Positions 22,399-33,545 of a stretch of 64,000 nt of DNA are shown here, in pieces. The stretch's first letter is position 1. Each line of letters starts with the position of its first letter. The notes under the pieces were generated by a model. That model ran no database searches. It saw nothing but the letters and a program-made list of their open reading frames with translations, and was not told the origin of the DNA. The DNA is from Larix kaempferi (lineage: Eukaryota > Streptophyta > Pinopsida > Pinales > Pinaceae): positions 30,587,501 through 30,651,500 of the forward strand of contig BSBM01000370.1 in NCBI GenBank assembly GCA_027924585.1, given 5' to 3'. Position numbers and translations under genes: made by a program.

Positions 22399-22991
22399 TG
22401 TTAGTTTTTCATAATTTAATTCAATATGATCTAGGATATTAACTGAGAAAACAACATGTACAACATATCAAACACAAGAGATAAGAGACACAAAGCATTT
22501 CACTGGGGGAAACCAAGAAGGTGAAAAACCCCGCAAATTCCTCAGAGATAGAATAAGCACCAATACAAAGATCACAAAGATGAATCCCCAAAAGATAGAT
22601 GTCTTCAACAGCTACTCCTCCTCCACTTGTGCACACTCCTTTCTCTCAACTATGCAAGTTGGATGAGTGAGTGAATGAGCAAATAGAGTGGTGCAACCAC
22701 TCTATTTATACTTTAACCTAACCTGTCTTTTATCCTAACTGGACTAACTTCCTAAGGGAGTCTAATAACCCTTCCACTTAACGCATACAGGGCTGACCCC
22801 ACTAAGGTGGTCTAATAACCCATCAAATATAAGTTATGACACTTACAATGTAACTTGTGACACTTGCAAATACAAATGACGACACTTCCAATCGGAGGAA
22901 TAATACATCTCAGTTGGGGATACAAGAAAGTACAAATGCAATACATACAATATACAAGTGAATATCTTCCGAAGTTACAAATACATCAACA
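22399..22991 (-). mobile_element. Complete 5' LTR of the copia element, 593 bp
   Basis: On the minus strand it starts TGTTGATGTATT and ends CTAACA next to the primer site, so it has TG..CA ends. Positions 22677-22991 match the left fragment 16543-16857. The rest (22399-22676) is R/U5 and has no partner at the left end. Confidence 0.85.
22681..22710 (-). promoter_or_regulatory. LTR TATA box and palindrome (right copy)
   Basis: TATAAATA on the minus strand at 22703-22710 with the same 12-bp inverted repeat at 22681-22707 as in the left LTR. The arms are identical in both copies, while bases just outside them have changed. Confidence 0.6.
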
Positions 22992-23978
22992 CCCAACACA
23001 CCTTGCTCATTTACAAGGTGCATCAGACCTTTGCTGACGCACTATGCACATTGACAGAACATGTCAGTGACACATGTTGCTTTTGTACAAGGTGTGTCAC
23101 CCTTCAAAGACGTGAGTTTCCTGTGTGCAAAGTGCGGCATTGTTTGTTTAAAAGGAGAAAGAGAAGCTTTGATCGGCTTCTAGAACCCTTGGTTATGTGG
23201 ATACTTGTCCCTATGAACTAGGAAAGGTTGAACTCGATACCCTTACCTAGTGGGATGATCCCTTGAGCTTCTCCCACAAATCCTCAACCTCTCCTATCCT
23301 TTTGGGCCTATAAATACAAACCCCCTCTCCATGGTTAAGGGAGCGTAAAGACAGAGCACTTAAATGCTGGTGAAATTATACTAGAGTCGGTTCCCTTTCA
23401 TCCATTAGGAGGCAAAAAAATTGGATCTTTGAGGCTAGGATTATTTGGAAGGAGTTACGATGTCAAAGCTCGGTTGTAACCTCTCTCTATTTATTTCTTA
23501 TAATTACATTAATGCGTATTCTTTCCATAAACATATTATTATGGTAGGATCTTTAGAATTGGCTTCTTAAACTGCAAGTTTAGATTGATCTATCTTTATA
23601 TGCTATTAGTACTTGCTTTCTTCCACTTGTGGTATATTGTTTTGTAGCTGAAGATCCATAGATTTGGAGATCAAGAGCTACCTCAAGCAAGGAGATAGTA
23701 TTGTGCTCATAAAGTGAGTTATCTTCTGATGCCCATTCTAATTTGATCAATCTAGGAAAGTAATTTGTATTATGTATTACTTTTGTTCTAGATCTTAACC
23801 ATTCGGACTAGGGAGATTGGTTAGTGTCCACACTGACGGATTGTCCGCAAACAATTGTGATGGAAGTCAGTTTATTGGTTGGTCTTTGAGTCTCTTGCAG
23901 TGACCTCATCTCATGGAAACTTTGACACTTTGTACTTGTGGCCTTTTGGTGACTACTCTAATGGTTTGTGTTGCAATT
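22992..23978 (+). other. Probable remainder of the gypsy element (3' LTR-like sequence)
   Basis: GTGTCAC-type motifs and 'caaggtg' phrases at 22992-23110 echo those at 16240-16350 on the other side of the copia, suggesting the copia split one element. A TATAAATA box at 23309-23316 is followed by sequence with no coding potential, as expected of an LTR. The pairing LTR is missing, so this cannot be confirmed here. Confidence 0.35.
23309..23316 (+). promoter_or_regulatory. TATA box, probably LTR promoter
   Basis: TATAAATA after 'tttgggcc' and before a CA-rich and CT-rich stretch (acaaaccccctctcc), the usual look of a plant LTR core promoter. Confidence 0.45.
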
Positions 23979-24345
23979 GCACCGAGAGGAGCGAGGTGAT
24001 CTACAACCCAGTATGGGGGAGATGTCACATAACATAGTGTTATGTAAAAGTAAACATTAATTAAAAAATCATGTTGTCTCATAAAATAAAATAAAATTAA
24101 ATCCAAATGAAACGTAATTAAAAAATCCATTTCGGCTCATAAAACCAAAAAAGTAAAACCAGCATAGATCCATCTTAAATCTAGATTATCAAGCACCAAG
24201 AGGAATTAAATTTCTCGAGGTGTAAATTTATTTTGGATGTGTAAAAAATTTAAGATAAAAAATAAATAATAATAAAAATTACACCACAAGAAATTGGATC
24301 CCTCTCGGTGCTTGATAGATCTGGGTTTAAGATGGATCTATGTTG
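23979..24345 (+). repeat. Repeat family, copy A: polypurine boundary, palindrome and hairpin
   Basis: Starts with 'gcaccgagaggagcgaggtg', then a GGGGGAGA polypurine tract and TGTCACAT, which looks like the 3' end of a retroelement interior followed by an LTR start at 24023. An inverted repeat ACATAACA/TGTTATGT follows (24027-24045). Next are two 'ggctcataaaa' modules and a long hairpin whose arms are about 24160-24226 and 24279-24345, carrying 'gatccatcttaaa' and 'aagcacc(a/g)agagg'. Related copies lie at 28690-29065 and, inverted, at 29755-30170. Confidence 0.65.
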
Positions 24346-24959
24346 GCCTATGTGATCAACACACATGAGAGATGGATCTTGTTACTTTCTCTACGACTCA
24401 TGTACCAAGATCATGCTCATGATACCCTAGTTTTTTGTTGGTCCTCTATATCAAGGCTTGGTCTTTATCATTAAATGTGGTACTACTACATGGCATGGGT
24501 GTTGGGTCTACCTTTTCCCTGTGTGGTGTTCTTACGGCTCATGGATGGTATATGGTTATAATACCTTGACTTTGTCCAGTGTTGAGTGTTTTTTTTTTTT
24601 GTGTTTATTGGTATTCAAATCTACTCATGGGGCTTGGTTTCAGCTTATGGTGGTGTTATTATCTCCCATGGTGGTTTGGTCTATTGTTTGTGACCTAGCT
24701 TGTGCTTTGGATCTTGTTTCAAGGTGATTTTCATGTCCCTGCATGGAATGGTAGATAAGGATTCAACCAACTAACTAACTATTCAATCGAGCCTTAAAAG
24801 TGTGTCCTTCCCACACACTCCACCAATGGTCTATGGAGAATTGTCTTTTCTATGATTTTTTCTTGAACAAATAGATTTTTCCCTTCCCTAAAATATAAGT
24901 ACATGTAGATAGACAGAGAGTAGTGAGGTGAATTGACAACCTTGGTAGATGTGTCATGT
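24346..24959. other. No gene seen
   Basis: The open frame 24458-24727 is compositionally biased (TGG, GTT, TTT codons) and matches nothing I know. There is a run of T at about 24589. Confidence 0.3.
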
Positions 24960-25180
24960 TTGTAACATTAATAAATTAAATAATAAGAAATTCAAGTTTG
25001 TAAAAAATGATCATAATAATAAAAACTAAAAAAAGACCATAATAATTATAAAAACTAGTTAAAATAAATTAGTATAAATCCATCTTAATTTCAAATTTTT
25101 TAAATAACAAAAAAATTACATCTTTATTTCCTTTAATACCTCTGGATACTTATTAAATCCAAAATTAAAATAAATTTATA
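24960..25180 (+). repeat. Degenerate relative of the hairpin repeat
   Basis: 'tataaatccatcttaattt' and, about 60 bp later, 'acatctttatttcctttaatacctctggatacttattaaatcc' resemble the hairpin arms of copy A with many changes. Confidence 0.35.
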
Positions 25181-26040
25181 CCAAATATATAATCAATATA
25201 AAATAAAATTATGTCATTTAATATCTACACAAATACAATTAATAGATTTGCATTGACTTATTTGGAAATCTCTATTTGATATCAATTTGACTATTGCTTG
25301 TTGAGAGCGTGTTGAGATCAAACCCCAAAATACTTTGGATACAATAATATATGGGTTAACAAGGAATCCTCTCAATTACGATTGATGCTTCTACTTGTTG
25401 AAAGCGCAAGCCTTTTTTGGACTATTATGAGAATCCCTTTAGGAGGTCGCTAGAGAGATTTCTTCGAGGACAAAAGAAATGGTGTATCAAAAACTTACTC
25501 TTTATGAGTGATTGTGGAAGCTTACAATAGAAGTCTTCTTCCACTTTGTATATGGAAGCTTACAATAAAGTCTTCTTCCACTTTGTATATGGAATGCTCA
25601 AGGTAAGAGGCAATCACTTTCTCCATATGGAGAATGATTTGAGGAGGGATTAGGATTTCTTAGGGAAAACTATTTTTTCCAAAGATATTATTTTATGTTC
25701 AAAAATGCTTTTAAAGTCAGGTCAAGGTTGTTGTTGGTTCATTATTAAATTTAAATGAATGAAACCTTGGTTATGGTTTTGAAGATTGAATATGCATAGA
25801 ATAAGGTGGAACATGTTAATTTTTTGACATATGGGATGATTTACACATTTAATGGATTATGACCATCTCTAGGAAACTTTTAGATGACATTTCTGGTCTT
25901 TGGAGTTCTTTTGTGGAAGATATAATGGTGGTCCATTTATGTGCCAAAGGTAATAGTTATTGTGGATTTTATCTTGGAGTTGGATCAAGCACAAGTTGTG
26001 TGTTTATGGATAAAGTTAGCTCATTGATGACGTTATAGGT
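25181..26040. other. No intact gene; possible eroded LINE ORF1 upstream part
   Basis: It contains a 42-bp tandem duplication at about 25513-25595 ('ggaagcttacaata' with 'gtcttcttccactttgtatat'). Short coding-like stretches may lead into the DUF4283 remnant that follows. Confidence 0.3.
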
Positions 26041-26250
26041 ACCTATTTGTAACCTAGATTTGAAGTTATCATTAGATGTCTTGTTATGGGTAAGAATGCC
26101 CAATTTACCTCTTGAATATATGAGTGGTTCGTCTCTTTTATCCATTAGTAACTTATTGGGTGAGTTTGTGACCCTAGAGACAAAGAATATAAGGCCATGA
26201 GATCCACAATCTTTTCTTGAATTAGTGCTTGCATTGATTTGAGCAAATGC
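26041..26250 (+). pseudogene. DUF4283 remnant (plant LINE ORF1 / zinc-knuckle protein type)
   Basis: One frame reads 'LDVLLWVRMPNLPLEYMSG', then 'LLSISNLLGEFVTLETKN', then after a stop 'DPQSFLELVLAL'. This matches the DUF4283 block 'pvWvrlpgLPleyw...l..ignklGefv.ld' found in ORF1 of plant L1-type LINEs and related proteins. No RT lies in the same orientation nearby, so it is an isolated fragment. The match is short and by eye. Confidence 0.5.
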
Positions 26251-27664
26251 TTTTTATAATAAAATTGTGTTGTAGACCAAGAATGATAATTAGATGTAAA
26301 TATTGGATTACAACATATTACTTTCTATTGCAAACTTTTTTTTGAGCATGGGAATATGATGATTTCTTTCTTAATGTCAAAGAGTTCTCAAGATAAAAGT
26401 GGAATAATAGAAAAATCACTTGATGGAAGGGCTTGGTGATGAATCACCATTGGGTGGCATAAAAAATATTTAGATCCTAATCATGTAAGTTCAATCAATG
26501 CCCATGTCATGCCCATTAAGGGTTATTGTGTAGACATTGATACATTTATGACTGAGGAATTAACTGTCCTTGCTCGACTACTCCTTTGGGAGGGTGAAGA
26601 GGGGGGTGTGACTCAAAAAATTCAAAGGATGAAAGGGAACGATTCCTTGTGAACAATATGGGTGATGCAATGTAATTAATGTTGTTACAGACTTGGATAG
26701 TCTCAAAGTAGTTTGGTGGATGTACATAAATAAAGAGATAAAATGGGATAAGCGGGTATCCCATCAGATTGCAAGTTTCTCAACTTTGAGAACTAAAAGA
26801 AGGTTGCCACTCTTTAATTAGTGTAAAGTAATGAAGTTGATATATGAATTTTGATGTGCCAAATTCACAAGTAGAGAAATAGATATGCAATTATTCAATA
26901 GATATAAAAGAAGGGTTAAAAGTTAAATACATGACCCTAAACATGAGGTTTGAATGATAAAGAATAGCGTGTTGAATACCGAATCATAAATAGGGTAGAT
27001 AAACCTATATATTTTTCTAAAAATTAACTAGCATGCCCCTAAAGCAAGAGAAGGGAATGTCGAGTGGAATGAGAGTGCATACATTGCACAAAAGGAGCTT
27101 TTGGTTGGATAATTGTCAATGGATGTTTATTAAGGGGATTTTGTGATGGAGGAGGTTGTGAGGTACTCATTCAGCATCAGTCAATCCCAATTTGACGATT
27201 ATCAGGGTTTCCAATAAATGAGATGCCTTGCATTGAAATTTTTCCTATAAATGGTGTCGAAATTGAGATTGACATAGGCAGCTTTGGAATCTGAGGATTG
27301 GATTTATCGCCTTCAATATATAACAAACGAATACCCAACCCACATGCTCATTTGCATGTTAAGATGCATTTTTTCAATCTTGTTGTGTGCTCAGGTTGCC
27401 TTGTTTCAATCTTGTAGCACTATTGACATATCTATCTTATTGGTTTTCACATGATGATATCTAAAAATCAATAAGGTAGATATGTGCATAAAGATAGTAT
27501 TTCCAATCAAATCCCCATTCTAGGATGTGGTAAGCATTGGCATGCAATGATATGTAAAGAGAATCTCCCAAGGGGTATTGGAATATCAAGAAATTGAGGG
27601 TCATTGTTACATCTCAAAACATCTTCAAGGATCACCAATGCAACTCAAATAGAGGCTAATAATA

Positions 27665-27700
<36 letters not shown>

Positions 27701-28689
27701 GTGTGCATGCACGTCTACGCATGTGTGTGCATGAGCATGTGTGGGGAATTATGTGTGTGTGGATAAGGGTAACTTTGATACCACGATGTTTAATATACAA
27801 AGATAAAAGATTGTCAATTAGAGAGTAGCAGTAGATGTTATTAAATGAAGAATGTGATAAGCATATGGAAGGGGGAAAACAAGACATTTTGATTAAATGT
27901 TATCTATGAATGCCAAAACAATGTATATAAACAATCAATGTTTTTACACATTTCATCATGAGAGGCAATATCGATTTTTTTCCAATAGAGATATGACAAT
28001 TTTGATTTTTTTTAAATGGAATTATGAATTTTAGGGATTGATATTGCATAATTCAAATGCTATGGGGTTTTTGATGCTTTAGAGTCAATGCGTGCAATCA
28101 AGAAGAGAATGCATAGAGAAACAAAGGGTAGAATACACATGGACATCCTATGTAGTTGGAATCCATCCTCCATGTTAGTGAAATTGAGGTGGTCATACCA
28201 TTGAGCATAGGGTGGACAAGGAAGATAGGGGCAATTGCTCTTATTTTATCTTGATTTTATTAGTCAAGTGTGAGCACACCCCATAGTAACCCCATGCCCT
28301 ATTCCTCTCCTTATCCCATTCTCACCCTTTATCACTCTCCCACTCCCTTCTTTACGAGAGATGCATGGACCTTGATTTAATGTGGCCATTGGGAGGAGGA
28401 ACATAGGAATTACTTCTTTTCTACAAACTCTAGTGCAAACCTCCCCCCTCAATTGTGTGGGATGCGTTCAAAGCATAAGAAGTTTATGTTAAGGTTGAGG
28501 CGACAGGTAAGGAGGAGTGTGTGGCATCATCTAGGAGCCCAACCATAATTAATATTTGGTCCTTCTATCTTTTGGTAGGCATGTTGTGTCCTTTTTTCCA
28601 TGCATGCACGTAGCTTCATGGTTAACTATGGTGAGGGTCATCGTCCATAGTAATAGCTAACGTATTGGCCAATGCCCTTAAAGATTGGA
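26251..28689. other. No gene seen; AT-rich unique-looking sequence
   Basis: No recognised protein motif on either strand. The only clear feature is the GT microsatellite at 27667-27712. Confidence 0.4.
27667..27712. repeat. (GT)n microsatellite
   Basis: A GT run interrupted once by GC, followed by further GTGTG-rich sequence to about 27760. Open frames on both strands here simply translate the repeat. Confidence 0.9.
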
Positions 28690-29065
28690 TTATTGCACCG
28701 GGAGTAGCGAGGTGTTTCTATAGCCCAATATGGGGGAGATGTTGTCACATTACGTTACGTAACGTAACATTCCCAAAAATAAAATAAAAAATTAATTAAG
28801 AAAATTCATGCTGGCTCATAACTTATCAAAAATAAAAATTAATTTAAAAAATTCATGTCGACTAATAAAATTAAATTAAATTAAAACCAACGTAGATCGA
28901 TGTTAAACCTAGATCTATTAAGCATCAAGAGGGGTCCAATTTCTTGAGGTATAAATTTATTTTATCTCAATTTTTTTACACATCAAAAACAAAATACCCC
29001 TCCAGAAATTGGATCCCTCTCGACACTTAATAGATCCGAATTTAACATAAAACTATGCTGATTCA
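28690..29065 (+). repeat. Repeat family, copy B
   Basis: 'ttgcaccgggagtagcgaggtg' then a GGGGGAGA tract and TGTTGTCACATTACG (LTR-like start at 28740). An 18-bp perfect palindrome TTACGTTACGTAACGTAA sits at 28750-28767. Two 'ggctcataa'-like modules and a hairpin follow, with arms 'gtagatcgatgttaaacc' and 'gaatttaacataaaactatg' and inner arms 'tccaatttcttgagg' / 'ccagaaattggatccctc'. Same layout as copy A. Confidence 0.65.
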
Positions 29066-29191
29066 ATTAAAATTTAGATTTGTGTATATCATTGTATTTT
29101 AAAAAATAAACCAAAATATTTACTATAGACTCTATCATATACTCATTATTTTCTTTTTATAATATTAAAAGTAATCTTTATTCTCTATTTC

Positions 29192-29314
29192 CATATAATA
29201 GTGATATCAAAAATACATAATATCTATTTTTTTTCCATACAATAGTGATATCAAAAATACATAATATCTATTTTTTTTCCATACAATAGTGATATCAAAA
29301 ATACATAATATCTA
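29192..29314. repeat. 44-bp tandem repeat, about 2.8 copies
   Basis: Units begin at 29192, 29236 and 29280 with 'catacaatagtgatatcaaa' and 'aatacataatatcta' plus a T run; nearly identical. Confidence 0.95.
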
Positions 29315-29754
29315 CAATTTACTGCCTTTTTAACTATTTTTTTGCTTGAATTCTTTACGTTAATAAAGTATAAACATACCATAACCAATATTCCTTCGTT
29401 TAGTGGACATGTACCCCGGCCTCATTTCAATAAATCCTTGATCAATACCTTATCTCGAGAACCCATTGAAATGATATCATAAACCTTAACATATTCCCAT
29501 GTTGCAATTACAACTTTTTAAAATGCCAATTCATTTCATATATATTTATATTTGCATGGCCACCCCATCGACATGGCAATTTCATTGTCATGCATAACAT
29601 TTATTACTCAAAACAACCCTTTAAGGTAATATGGGTTAAGGCGCATAAATAATGGCACCAGGGCATATTTTGAATAGAATAGGTAAAGCAAGAATTTACA
29701 CAAAGATATAAATATATGAGAGGTAAAATGAAGATGGTATGGTGCATTACCAGT

Positions 29755-30170
29755 ATAGAGTCATCTTAAACCCGTATTTATCAAGTATCGAGAGGGATCC
29801 AATTTCTTGAAGTGTATTTCTTTTTTTAAATTTAAATTCAAGAAATTTGATGTCTCTTGATTGATAGACCTGAGTTTAAGTTTTAAATTTTTATTTTATA
29901 AACAAACATCGATTTTTTAATTACTTTTCATAATATTTTATTTTATGAGCCAACATGGATTTTTTTAAATACTTTCATTATTTTTTTATTTTTATGAGTG
30001 GACATAAATTCATTAATGGCTGACATAATATAATTTATTACTTTTTACTCTTTTTTACTCGTGTAACGTTACAACATCTCCCTCACATTCGTGTGTAACG
30101 TTACATCCATACACATTATAACCTCTCCCCCATACTGGGTTGTAGAGCACCTCATTTCACTCGGTGCAAT
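29755..30170 (-). repeat. Repeat family, inverted copy
   Basis: Read on the minus strand: 'ttgcaccgagtgaaatgagg', a GGGGGAGAGG tract, a palindrome TGTAACGTTACA (30094-30105), and a second GGGAGATGTTG boundary at 30076. A further identical palindrome TGTAACGTTACA follows (30062-30073), then three 'ggctcataaaat'-type modules and the hairpin (arms around 29755-29815 and 29830-29890). The start boundary is duplicated relative to copies A and B. Confidence 0.6.
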
Positions 30171-30925
30171 AAGGTTGTGACCATGCAGGTGGGAGAAGAA
30201 TGACAAACACACATGGAAGGAAAATACATATAGATATCCATTACTTTCTCACATGGAAGGAAAATACATATAGATATTCATTAGAGATTAGTAGCGTTCT
30301 AAATTAATATAAGTTCAATAAATTAGAAATTGTGTTGTTATGATAATTTGTAGTTAGTGAGTTATATTTAATAAAAATGAATATTAATATCCGTGGTATT
30401 TGGACAACTTGTTTATGGAATATATGTGATAATGTTATTTGTGAAGATATTAAAATTAACCAAATATTGTGTAAAAAAAAAATACACAATAAGCATCCAC
30501 ATAATAAGAGCCAATATTTACTTTGGAAATCCTTTATCTGGAAAACTAATGCTCAATAAATATCTATTATTACCTTGGATAATCCAGCCAAACCGACCAA
30601 AGAATGAGGTACAACTTGAGGCTCTTTACAATGTAGTTCTCCAAGCCTTTAAATAGGCTTCATCACATCAAATACCATGGGAAAGTATCATGGGTTAAAC
30701 AATACCATGGGTTCGTAAACGAAGCCACAAGGATGAATCTAAACGATGTCAACATGCTTCTCTTCTATGGAAGGACAATTTTTTAATTTTTAAAGATATT
30801 GTATATACTTAATTGCATACCTTCTCACCATAATCAATCTATTGTTGAAAACAAAACCACGAGGATGACTCTAAAAGGTTCAAGTGTCCTTGGACTTCCT
30901 ACACACATTTTTCTTTTATGGTTAT
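30171..30925. other. No gene seen; 40-bp tandem duplication
   Basis: A 40-bp unit 'cacatggaaggaaaatacat' + 'atagatat' is repeated at about 30211-30250 and 30251-30290. Small open frames at 30304-30656 match nothing. Confidence 0.4.
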
Positions 30926-31032
30926 CCTTATCTTGATTGCATATTCTACCCATCCAAGAGGCATGGAGAAAATTCAATCATCAACCTTGCTCCATGCCCA
31001 TTGGATGGGCAAAATCTACAATTAAGATAAGG
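30926..31032. ncRNA. Candidate hairpin (43-bp arms, 21-nt loop), precursor-like
   Basis: The arm 30926-30968 and the reverse complement of 30990-31032 agree at 36 of 43 positions, with mismatches spread out and no gaps. The loop is 21 nt. Pairing does not clearly extend past either end. The size and shape fit a small-RNA precursor or a short fold-back element. No expression evidence is available. Confidence 0.35.
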
Positions 31033-32040
31033 TCATCGTTCACTTCTATGAAAGACTAATGTTTTAAACTTTGCTTAATTTTTTGATTGATGTCATCATC
31101 TCTTTATCTGAATAGAATATTGCTAAGATTAACTAATAACAATATATGAGATCTTCCAAGTTGCAATAGTGTATTTTTACTTCAACCGAGCTAAGAATTA
31201 GTTATCCCTTTCTTTCATTTAACTACTTGCTACCTAATTTATTTAGCGTATTATTATTATTATTTTTTAAATATACCATAAATATGTTGTTAATATTTTT
31301 TTAATTTTTTATGAAAAATATAATTAACAATATTATTAATTTTTATTTCAATCATTATTATTTATTTTTATTATTTAAAATATTAATACTAAGAATAAAA
31401 AAAAATACTTTAAGAAGAAATTATATTATTTTAATAAAATATTAAATATATATTTTATAAATTAATTATATAAACAATGTTGATATATTTAAATGATATA
31501 CAAATCAACCAATGTCACACCAATATCTAATTAGAAAAAACATGATAATAAAAATAATAGTTCAATTCATAAAATATATAAAAATATCTTACAAAATAAA
31601 ACCAAATAGTATCCATTTTTTACCAAAATAAAACACTTAACACACTCAATGTTGCTTTCACATTTATGACATATAAGCATCATCTAAAAAAGTAAATAAA
31701 AAGAAGAAAACTACTTGGAAAAGATAAATGTGAATAACACATACATCAATGTAAAGCATGGTGAAGTAAACTACTAGAAAAGATAAAGTTAGTGGGATAT
31801 GGGTCACATATAAATCATTAAAGGGAATGGAGCTATCTATTCTTTTGTTGAATAAATAAATCTTCTTACTTCAATGAGTGATTCATAAACATTATACCAA
31901 ATAACTAAGTATAGTAATTTATAAATATTTTATTTATTTTATTGTTTGAATGTGTTCTCATTTTATTTTTATTTATGAAAATATTTAAATTTTTATTAAT
32001 ATATGTGTAAATAAAATTTCACTATCATCTTAATTGTATG

Positions 32041-32228
32041 GTTGTATAAGTAAATAGATAAGTTATATAGTATTATGGGTTTGGGCTAGTTTAATTAATT
32101 AAATCAATTTTACAAGATATATTGTTATGGAGAGGTTGTATAAGTAAATAGATAAGTTACATAGTATTATGGGTTTGGGTTAGTTTAATTAATTAAATCA
32201 ATTTTACAAGATATAATGTTGATAGAGA
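32041..32228. repeat. 94-bp tandem duplication
   Basis: 'gttgtataagtaaatagata' starts at 32041 and 32135, each followed by 'tagtttaattaattaaatca'; the two copies differ at a handful of bases. Confidence 0.95.
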
Positions 32229-32261
32229 GGTTAAGATATATTGTTGATGGAGAGGTTATAT

Positions 32262-32860
32262 TGTATAAATTTAACTTGAATCCATTAAGTTACCAATGAC
32301 AATTGTGACATTTGAAATGTTTTACATACAAATATTCCAATATTCCAACTAATAAAAGATCTTTATGTTTTTGAAGAAGAGGTTATACGTGGGAGAAAGG
32401 AAGATATTCATGTTTTTGAAGAAGAGGTCATAGGTGATAGGTCAAATCACGTGGAGGTTACTCGTGACTATTATGGAAGATCTTCATGTTTTTGAAGAAG
32501 AGGTCATAGGTCAAATCATGTAGAGAGTTACTGGTGAGTATTATGGTGATGACTCTAAACTCCATCCATATCAAGTGAGGAGGATGCTACAAAATTTTAA
32601 TTCAACTTCGATTGAATTCATTGAGTTATCAATGACAATTGTGACATTTGAGATGCCTTACATGCTAATATCCCAAAGAAAAAAGGAAGATTTTTATGTT
32701 TTCGAAGAAGAGGTTATATGTGGGAAGAAAGAAATATCTTCATTTTTTGAAGAAGAGGTCATAAGTCAAATCACTTGGAGGGTTACCAATGACTATTATG
32801 ATGATGACTCTAACCTCCATCCATATCAAATAGAGAGACTTCCGCATAATTTTATATAAA
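32262..32860. repeat. ~325-bp tandem duplication with internal repeats
   Basis: Both halves contain 'caatgacaattgtgacattt', 'tatgtttttgaagaagaggt', 'gtcaaatcac', 'gactattatg' and 'ccatccatatcaa'. The middle phrase occurs three times in the first half. The second half holds a 94-codon open frame (32575-32859) with 'FEEEV' twice. The first half has stops, so I read the frame as incidental. Confidence 0.7.
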
Positions 32861-33109
32861 ATATAAACTTTTTTACTATTTTTTCAAAACAAAACAAAAA
32901 AACATCATTATTAAATTTCCAAATATTCACATTCAATTTGAAATTTATTATTTATTATATATTTAGAAAAACACATTCAAATTTATACATCTAATAAATT
33001 TCAAGTTAAAATGGTTTTATTTAGTAAAATATTTTTTTTATAAAATATTATGCTACATTAAAGAATGCAATTGTGTCAACAAAAATTCGTTAACACTAAT
33101 AAAAGAAAA

Positions 33110-33545
33110 GGAAAGAAAAAGTGTCCTATACTCTTCTATCATGATCTAAAAACAATTAACTTAACCAAAAATAAAACGTGTCAACATATATTCACCATCA
33201 AAACTAAAGAAATAAAAATTTATGTTATTCAAATAATTGTTATGTTATATGATCTAGAAACAATTAGTTTGACCACTTTGAAGAAATAAAAATTTATATC
33301 ATTCAAATAATTGTTATGTTATATGATCTAAAAACAATTAGTTTGACCAAAAAACAAATGTGTCAACAAAAAAATTATTAGCAAAAATAAAGAAATAAAT
33401 AGCCGCGTTGCCTTGTAAACTCTTATATCATTATCCAAAAACAATTAACTTCACTAAAAATATGTCGAATCTTAAGAATTATGTATCATGATTTAAAAAC
33501 AATTAACTTAACCATAAAAACAATTGTATCAATAAAAATTCACTT
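33110..33545. repeat. Degenerate short tandem repeat
   Basis: A core of 'atcatgatctaaaaacaatt' + 'aacttaaccaaaaa' type recurs about six times. Two adjacent copies with a 72-bp period (33211 and 33283) are nearly identical. Confidence 0.6.

Larger units (their letters stand above)
16543..22991 (-). mobile_element. Decayed Ty1/copia element, minus strand, with a partial 3' LTR
   Basis: The right (5') LTR is 22399-22991, with its primer site at 22387-22398. gag lies at 20954-21304, RT and RNase H at 17908-19460, a tandem-repeat 3' region at 17145-17725, and the left LTR fragment at 16543-16857. A polypurine tract (AAGAGGGAG on the minus strand) abuts the left LTR. Protease and integrase are missing: the stretch between RT and gag is non-coding. 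The aligned LTR parts differ at about 22 of 310 positions by eye, so the insertion is fairly old. Confidence 0.85.

Noticed and set aside
27604-27887. Open frames rich in Val/Cys or His/Thr
   Set aside because: Translations of the GT microsatellite on either strand.
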